Origin: Chryseobacterium sp. G0186
Lineage (GTDB): Bacteria > Bacteroidota > Bacteroidia > Flavobacteriales > Weeksellaceae
Length of the DNA stretch: 64,000 nt
Direction of reading: 5' to 3'
Assembly: GCF_003815675.1 (NCBI RefSeq)
Contig: NZ_CP033918.1
Span: 4,712,001-4,776,000 of the forward strand
The first letter of the stretch is position 1; every line of letters starts with the position of its first letter. Made by a program: the position numbers and the translations under genes. The notes under the pieces are model-generated. The model saw only the letters and a program-made list of their open reading frames with translations. It did no database searches and had not been told where the DNA came from. Below are positions 58,912-64,000 of the stretch, piece after piece.

Positions 58912-60032
58912 TGAATAAAAAGCTAAATATGAAAAATATATTAATAGTACTCGGAATCATTCTGGGTATAGCAGTTTTTGCTACAGAGTCCGGGCTTTTT
59001 AAGAAAGGAAAGCCTAATGAAAATGAAGTAAAGAAAGAAAAACAAGAAATTATGGATAATAAAAACGTTAGAGAGATTTATTTTGCAGGAGGATGTTTTT
59101 GGGGAACAGAGCATTTCTTTCAACAGATTCGTGGCGTAGTGGGAACAGAAGTTGGATATGCCAACGGAAAAACCCAAAATCCTACTTATGAAGAAGTGGT
59201 AAGCCATACTACAGGATTTGCAGAAACAGTAAAGGTAAAATATGATCCGGAACAGGTTGACCTGAAATTACTGATTGATCTGTATTTTAAAACCATTGAC
59301 CCTACAAGTATCGATCAACAGGGAAATGACAGAGGAAACCAATACAGAACCGGAATTTATTTCACCGATAAAAATGATGAAGCTGTTGTGAAAGAAGAGG
59401 TTCAGAAATTGGCTAAAGCATATAGCAAACCTATTGTGGTAGAAACAACTTCGTTGAAGAATTTCTACAAAGCAGAAGATTATCATCAGGATTATCTGGA
59501 TAAAAACCCAGGTGGATACTGCCATATTGAACCGGGACTTTTTGAAATGGCAAAAAAAGCCAATCCGCTTCCAAAAGCTACAACAACGTATCAAAAACAG
59601 GATAAAAAGGTTTTAAAGGAAAAACTAACCGCAGAGCAATATAATGTAACGCAGGAAAACGGTACAGAAAGACCTTTCCAAAATGAATACTGGAATGAAA
59701 CCCGTGAAGGAATTTACGTAGATATTACCACAGGTGAACCCTTGTTTATATCAACAGATAAATTTGAATCAGGTTGTGGATGGCCAAGCTTTTCAAAACC
59801 GATTACAAAAAATATGATTGATGAAAAACTGGACCGCTCCCACGGAATGGACAGGGTAGAGGTAAGAAGTAAAATAGGAGATGCCCATTTAGGACACGTT
59901 TTTACAGACGGCCCACAGGATAAAGGAGGACTTAGATACTGTATCAACAGTGCTTCTCTGAAGTTTATTCCAAAAGCTGAAATGGATAAAAAAGGATACG
60001 GAGAATATCTTCCGTTGTTAGATAAAAAGTAA
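58911..60032 (+). CDS. msrAB: bifunctional peptide-methionine sulfoxide reductase MsrAB
   Basis: 373 residues. One N-terminal membrane anchor ([15 protein letters not shown], residues about 9-24), so both domains face the periplasm or outside. MsrA domain about 55-205: [17 protein letters not shown] with catalytic Cys, YCHIEPG late. MsrB domain about 225-365: [54 protein letters not shown] and [13 protein letters not shown] with catalytic Cys. The CxxC zinc pair of other MsrB proteins is absent. Repairs both sulfoxide epimers; with RclC and sigma genes it points to chlorine/oxidant stress. Confidence 0.95.
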   Translation: MNKKLNMKNILIVLGIILGIAVFATESGLFKKGKPNENEVKKEKQEIMDNKNVREIYFAGGCFWGTEHFFQQIRGVVGTEVGYANGKTQNPTYEEVVSHTTGFAETVKVKYDPEQVDLKLLIDLYFKTIDPTSIDQQGNDRGNQYRTGIYFTDKNDEAVVKEEVQKLAKAYSKPIVVETTSLKNFYKAEDYHQDYLDKNPGGYCHIEPGLFEMAKKANPLPKATTTYQKQDKKVLKEKLTAEQYNVTQENGTERPFQNEYWNETREGIYVDITTGEPLFISTDKFESGCGWPSFSKPITKNMIDEKLDRSHGMDRVEVRSKIGDAHLGHVFTDGPQDKGGLRYCINSASLKFIPKAEMDKKGYGEYLPLLDKK

Positions 60033-60040
60033 TGTGAAAG

Positions 60041-60066
60041 AAAGGCTGCCTGATGGCAGCCTTTTT
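60041..60066 (+). terminator. terminator of the stress operon
   Basis: AAAGGCTGCC / GGCAGCCTTT, TGAT loop, T run. Confidence 0.92.
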
Positions 60067-60109
60067 ATTGTTATACAAGCAGATGAAATTACCATCTTTT
60101 AATTTAAAC

Positions 60110-60955
60110 CTACCAATCTCTTTTTCTCAGAATCCAATAGGATCCGGCTATGAAAATAGCGCACCATACCAAACATGCAACAAGACTTTCTGTAGGATAA
60201 TGAAATTCATATTTTATACCCATCATTTTAGCCATATCTAATCTCATCATAGGATTTGGAATAAGGCTGGACATGCTTTCCAAAGGCAAAAGATGGGTTA
60301 TGAAAAAATCATTCTGAAGAACTTCATTCCGTTGTTGCCCCTCCATTCCTTTTACTTTTGAAAAAACTTCAACCGCTGTTAAAATTCCCTCACCAATCCA
60401 GAAAACAAATAGGGCAAGAAATACAAAGACTGATTTTCTCAGCAAAATAGAAAGGAACATCAGGAAACAGAAGAACGTGAATAGTTTAACGAAATAATTT
60501 CCGATGAAGAAAACTTCTGCAAAAACTTTTGTAGATTCTTTTGTATTTGAATACTGATATCCCAAAAATAAAGTAATGCCCAATACAAGCAGGGTAGAAA
60601 TAATTGTGAAAATACTGATCGAAAGGAGTTTTGAGGTGATAAATTCTTTTCTGCTCAATCCATCGATGATATTCTGCTTAAACATTCGGTTACTGAATTC
60701 CTGTGAAATTGAGAAAACAATAATCAGTCCCAGAAAAATTTTCAAAATAGCGACAATCCATGTGGTGAAATTCCAGATCTCAGGAAAATTATAAATCCCC
60801 TGTTCCTTTAAATTAACAGTTCCTCCGAAAAGGTCAAAATCAACCAATCCAACGAAAAGCAATGCAATAAGAATGGCGAAATATAATAGGGTGAAAACCT
60901 TAAACGGTTTATAGTTCAGGTTTTTATAGTACTCTAGCTTTAATAATTTGATCAT
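60110..60955 (-). CDS. ABC-2 type permease
   Basis: 281 residues, six membrane helices (VFTLLYFAILIALLFVGLVDF, TWIVAILKIFLGLIIVFSISQEF, ISIFTIISTLLVLGITLFLGY, LFTFFCFLMFLSILL, VFVFLALFVFWIGEGIL, LVACLVWCAIFIAGSYWIL). FSNRMFKQNIIDGLSRKEFITSKLL is the cytosolic coupling segment. Pairs with the ATPase gene 2 nt upstream. Substrate unknown; the type usually exports lipids, peptides or drugs. Confidence 0.85.
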   Translation of the reverse strand: MIKLLKLEYYKNLNYKPFKVFTLLYFAILIALLFVGLVDFDLFGGTVNLKEQGIYNFPEIWNFTTWIVAILKIFLGLIIVFSISQEFSNRMFKQNIIDGLSRKEFITSKLLSISIFTIISTLLVLGITLFLGYQYSNTKESTKVFAEVFFIGNYFVKLFTFFCFLMFLSILLRKSVFVFLALFVFWIGEGILTAVEVFSKVKGMEGQQRNEVLQNDFFITHLLPLESMSSLIPNPMMRLDMAKMMGIKYEFHYPTESLVACLVWCAIFIAGSYWILRKRDW

Positions 60956-60957
60956 GA

Positions 60958-61860
60958 TTAATTTGTGTTTTTTACAAGTTCAAGGAATTGAGATTCAAGC
61001 GACAGCTTTTTCTTCGTTAAATGCGAAAGAAAAATACCTTTCTCAGCCAGCTTCTGGTTCATGGCCGAGGCTGAAATAGAGGCATCATCACGGATCTGAG
61101 CTTTGATAAGGTCTCCATCCTGATGGATGGATGAGAACCATTGCAATTCATTCAATGCCTCTAAAAGCAGAGTATTATTATCAGCTCTTAGCTCAAAATA
61201 CCCATTGTTTGAGGTCATTTCATCCACTCTTCCGCAGTAAATAGAATTTCCTTCTTTTAGTACAATCACATGGCTGCATATTTTTTCAATTTCATCCAAA
61301 AGATGGCTTGCAATAATAATCGTGATCCCTTGCTTAGCAATATTGTTGATAATTTCCCGGATTTGAATAATTCCTTCAGGGTCCAATCCGTTGGTAGGCT
61401 CATCTAATATTAATACTTCAGGATTATTCAGCATAGAAGAAGCGATGGCAAGACGTTGCTTCATTCCCAGAGAAAAAGTTTTAAAAGTATCTTTTCTTCT
61501 TTCGTACAGATTCACAATTTTCAGAACTTCCTCAATCCTTGAATAAGGAGTATTTTTAATTTCTGCCACAATTTTAAGATTGGTTTCCGCACTTAAATAA
61601 GGGTAAAAATTCGGTTGTTCGATAATTGCTCCGATTTTTTTTAATGTTTCCGGATCCGTTCCTTTTTTTCCAAACCAGAACCAGTCTCCACTAGTAGGAT
61701 TAATGGTTGAAAGCAACATTCCAAAAGTAGTGGATTTTCCACTTCCATTGGGACCCAGAAGTCCATAAACGTTTCCTTTTTCGACATCAAAAGAGATGTT
61801 GTTTACCACAACTCTTTTGAATTTTTTTGTCAAATTTTTTACTGATAAAATCTTTTCCAT
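60958..61860 (-). CDS. ABC transporter ATP-binding protein
   Basis: 300 residues from ATG 61860 (MEKILSVKNLTKKF); an upstream frame to 61926 has no domain support. Walker A GLLGPNGSGKSTTFGMLL, Q-loop EQPNFYPYLSA, signature SLGMKQRLAIASSMLNNPEVLILDEPTNGLDP with Walker B, and H-loop IIASHLLDEIEKI. The C-terminal 80 residues are the extra domain of exporter-type ATPases. Operon with the permease. Confidence 0.95.
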   Translation of the reverse strand: MEKILSVKNLTKKFKRVVVNNISFDVEKGNVYGLLGPNGSGKSTTFGMLLSTINPTSGDWFWFGKKGTDPETLKKIGAIIEQPNFYPYLSAETNLKIVAEIKNTPYSRIEEVLKIVNLYERRKDTFKTFSLGMKQRLAIASSMLNNPEVLILDEPTNGLDPEGIIQIREIINNIAKQGITIIIASHLLDEIEKICSHVIVLKEGNSIYCGRVDEMTSNNGYFELRADNNTLLLEALNELQWFSSIHQDGDLIKAQIRDDASISASAMNQKLAEKGIFLSHLTKKKLSLESQFLELVKNTN

Positions 61861-61949
61861 GTAATTTGTTTTACATAGTAGTAGTCTATATAAGTTATAT
61901 AATGTTACAGAATTATCATAAATCAATGTAAATTTAATAGTAAATACAT

Positions 61950-61957
61950 TAAATTTG
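61950..61957 (+). promoter_or_regulatory. -7 box TAAATTTG for the AAA ATPase gene
   Basis: TAAATTTG, 19 nt before ATG 61977; no TTG at canonical distance. Confidence 0.4.
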
Positions 61958-61976
61958 ATAGAATTAACCGACGATT

Positions 61977-63326
61977 ATGAAGCTAATTGAACTTGCAGAG
62001 CAACTCAATGTTTCTGCAGAAGCCATAAAACAGTTTATACAGGATTTTGATCTTGAACTGGTAGACTGTATCAGTACCAATTTTGAAGTAAAAGAGGACT
62101 TTGAAAAATTTGCCCGTGAAAATGTAGATTTTTTAAGGTTATATGAAAAGGATTTGGACAAAAATAAAACCTTGGAACAAATTGCTGAAGTGATCAATCA
62201 GCCTAAAGAAAAAGTGGAAAAGGCTATCAAGGATAATAATCTTAATATATTTGATAATGGTTTTTTCAAATCCTCCATTTCAAGCTATGGAATAGACAAT
62301 AAACTGGGGGGAAACTACCAGTTTGTGTATAATTATTTTGGCCATACAACCAGTTTAAAACAAAGAGATTTTATAGGATACAGAGATTTGTTTTTCTATA
62401 CATCTACCGTTTTGGAACCTTTCCTGAATCCTCAGCAGATCAAGGATTGGGGAATCAATAAACCGGCAGGAATTATTCTGTACGGACCTCCGGGAAGCGG
62501 TAAGATTTTCTGGGCCAATAAGATTGCTGAGATTATAGGTTATCAGTTTAAAGAAGTTAAAAAACACTATCTGGGAACGTCATTGATCGATGGCAATGAA
62601 ATTAATTTTAGTGACTTTCTGCTTACCATGATGAAAGAAAATAAAATGCTGCTTTTCCTTGATGATTTTGATGAGATTATGATGCAGAGAAAAGCAGAAA
62701 CAGACATAGCTTCCTGTAATCTTGAGGCTCAGGAACTGATTCTTCACTACATCGGTAAATTTGAAAAAGAGGGTGTGCTAATGGTAGGTTCTGCTAATTC
62801 CGTTTCGGAAATTGATGAGGAAATTCTGGCACCGGGAAGATTTGATGTAATGATTCCTATATTTCCGCCTAATGCCTCAGAGCGTTCAGAAATTATCCTA
62901 TATGCGATGACGAGAGGGCTTGAAGCTGATTCCCTACTTTACAAAATCCTTAAAAACAATAAAGCAGATAAGATTCCATTCTGGCACGAGACATCTTCAA
63001 AGATGAAAGCCTTTAGCAATACCATGCTGATCGACTTTACACAAAGTTTAAAGAAAAGGATTAAAAATCTGTACCAAAGAACCCGCAACGAAAAACTTAA
63101 AATTGATGAAAAGCTTTTAAATGGAGCTTTAAGGGATGCTGCCGCAAAACTTACTGAAGAATATCTTGATCAGGTAGCAAGATTTCTGGCCGATGCCATC
63201 ATCAATAATTTTGATGAATTTCAATTGAGAATTCAGGCATTAAAAACTGAACTTGATACCTACAAAGCTGTAGAGGAACCAAGAAGAGTCATTGGATTTC
63301 ACCATAACGGAGAAAAAGAGGAATAG
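61977..63326 (+). CDS. AAA ATPase with atypical Walker A
   Basis: 449 residues. The N-terminus has two copies of an IF2-N/HTH-like motif (KLIELAEQLNVSAEAIKQFIQDFDLEL and TLEQIAEVINQPKEKVEKAIKDNNLNI). The AAA core follows: FIGYRDLFFYTSTVLEPFL, then ILYGPPGSGKIFWANKIAE, where the Thr/Ser after the P-loop Lys is Ile. Walker B MLLFLDDFDEIM keeps its acids, sensor 1 is GSANS, and ILAPGRFDVMIPIFPP fits an arginine finger. C-terminal 130 residues are helical. Whether it hydrolyses ATP is unsure. Not recognised as a named family. Confidence 0.7.
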   Translation: MKLIELAEQLNVSAEAIKQFIQDFDLELVDCISTNFEVKEDFEKFARENVDFLRLYEKDLDKNKTLEQIAEVINQPKEKVEKAIKDNNLNIFDNGFFKSSISSYGIDNKLGGNYQFVYNYFGHTTSLKQRDFIGYRDLFFYTSTVLEPFLNPQQIKDWGINKPAGIILYGPPGSGKIFWANKIAEIIGYQFKEVKKHYLGTSLIDGNEINFSDFLLTMMKENKMLLFLDDFDEIMMQRKAETDIASCNLEAQELILHYIGKFEKEGVLMVGSANSVSEIDEEILAPGRFDVMIPIFPPNASERSEIILYAMTRGLEADSLLYKILKNNKADKIPFWHETSSKMKAFSNTMLIDFTQSLKKRIKNLYQRTRNEKLKIDEKLLNGALRDAAAKLTEEYLDQVARFLADAIINNFDEFQLRIQALKTELDTYKAVEEPRRVIGFHHNGEKEE

Positions 63327-63329
63327 CTT

Positions 63330-63430
63330 TGGAGTTTGAGAGTAGGAGGGTTTGAGAGTGTAAGGGTTTGAGGGTAAGAGTATTTTAGAGTAGGAGTATT
63401 TTAGAGTAGGAGTGCTTTAGAGTCTAAGTG
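63330..63430 (+). repeat. purine-rich imperfect tandem repeats
   Basis: Repeats of TTTGAGAGTAGGAG and of TTTTAGAGTAGGAGT with small changes; no ORF. The rest of 63431-63524 has nothing else notable. Confidence 0.8.
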
Positions 63431-63524
63431 GACTGGTATTGTCTCTCATCTATCAGTCTTTTATCTTTACTCTTGACTCTTTGTTCCTGCCTCATCATCA
63501 TAATACATTGTACAAAAAACACGT

Positions 63525-64000
63525 ATGAATAGCATTTGGGAACTGGATACCTTTTATCGTAAAAGAGATATTATCATTATTGGAGCTGGATTTTCCGGGC
63601 TTTGGACAGCAATAGCCATTAAGGAAAAACATCCTGAAAAATCTGTTCTGATCATTGAGCGGAGTACAGTTCCATTAGGAGCTTCCACAAGAAATGCCGG
63701 TTTTGCCTGCTTTGGAAGTCTTACAGAAGTAATAGCCGATTCACAAAAGATGGGCTGGGAAAAAACATTGAACCTCGTGGCAATGAGATTTGATGGACTT
63801 CAGAAAATTCAACAGTATTTTAAAAGTGATGAAATAGATTTTGAACTCAGTGGCGGGTATGAAATACTGAACAATGAAGAACCTTTAGAACTTATAGATG
63901 AGGTGAATGGGAAACTGAAATTGATCACCGGGCTTGAAAAAACATACTCTCTACAACAAGATAAAATAAAGGAATTTGGACTGGGAAAATCTCAGTTTCT
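63525..64000 (+). CDS. FAD-dependent oxidoreductase, 3' end outside window
   Basis: Starts at ATG 63525 and is open to the window edge (158 codons). After MNSIWELDTFYRKR, the dinucleotide-binding motif DIIIIGAGFSGLWTAIAIKE and LIIERSTVPLGASTRNAGFACFGS mark the DAO/GlpO family of FAD oxidases acting on amino acids or similar amines. C-terminal substrate domain missing, so substrate unknown. Confidence 0.85.
   Translation, partial: MNSIWELDTFYRKRDIIIIGAGFSGLWTAIAIKEKHPEKSVLIIERSTVPLGASTRNAGFACFGSLTEVIADSQKMGWEKTLNLVAMRFDGLQKIQQYFKSDEIDFELSGGYEILNNEEPLELIDEVNGKLKLITGLEKTYSLQQDKIKEFGLGKSQF

Noticed and set aside
1..64000. tRNA, rRNA, CRISPR or insertion sequences
   Set aside because: No cloverleaf with CCA end, no rRNA core sequence, no regular direct repeats with spacers and no transposase frame were found by eye; covariance-model and IS searches would be needed to be sure.

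Overview
The window looks like a chromosome segment of a Chryseobacterium-like member of the Flavobacteriia (Bacteroidota). The signs are AT-rich intergenic DNA, near absence of Shine-Dalgarno sequences, repeated Bacteroidota promoters (TTG, 19-20 nt, TAnnTTTG), a type IX secretion sorting domain, a primase without most of its zinc cysteines, and family choices such as DUF5686, DUF1599, DUF4258 and Bacteroidota-type KARI. No rRNA, tRNA, CRISPR array, transposase or complete insertion sequence was seen. Species identity is inferred from style, not from a search.

Layout. 1-12,657: ordinary chromosome with a cut DUF1800 gene, an outer-membrane barrel protein under a possible sigma-54 promoter, glucokinase, two YceI proteins, an alpha/beta hydrolase, an ammonium transporter, L-serine ammonia-lyase, a DUF2089/Yip1-like/serine-hydrolase operon, and tyrA behind a tyrosine attenuator. 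12,825-21,239: an accessory island on the minus strand. It begins with a LysM protein, a LysM plus PAAR-like (DUF4280) protein and an 832-residue protein with a transglycosylase-like and a VanY/M15-like peptidase domain. Downstream come an ankyrin lipoprotein, an SH3 lipoprotein, three more small lipoproteins and two broken genes. I read it as a contact-dependent cell-wall toxin cassette with an array of immunity candidates. 21,556-29,701: small unknown proteins, a Kef-type antiporter, a LytS/LytR-type pair, alanine dehydrogenase and TsaE. 29,798-42,168: DnaG, ClpP, a surface protein under a cobalamin riboswitch, a phytase-like esterase lipoprotein, TpiA, an S9 peptidase, a DoxX-like protein, DUF1599 and FolP. 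42,207-49,746: the branched-chain amino-acid operon ilvE-ilvD-ilvB-ilvN-ilvC-ilvA, preceded by two consecutive attenuators. 49,749-64,000: an M28 peptidase, a DUF5686 barrel, AlaS, an ECF sigma/anti-sigma/RclC-like/MsrAB stress operon, an ABC exporter, an AAA ATPase and a cut FAD oxidoreductase.

The strongest discoveries are the amino-acid attenuators. The ilv operon has two in series, with leader peptides containing IIVISIVAVVI and VIIIVIII; each is followed by a terminator whose 5' arm can pair instead with RNA at the end of the leader ORF. tyrA has the same layout with a leader containing Tyr-Tyr-Tyr. The first ilv leader and the tyr leader both begin (A/G)TG AAT TTT exactly 4 nt after the -7 box, so both are probably translated from leaderless mRNA. 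The second point of interest is the toxin/lipoprotein island.
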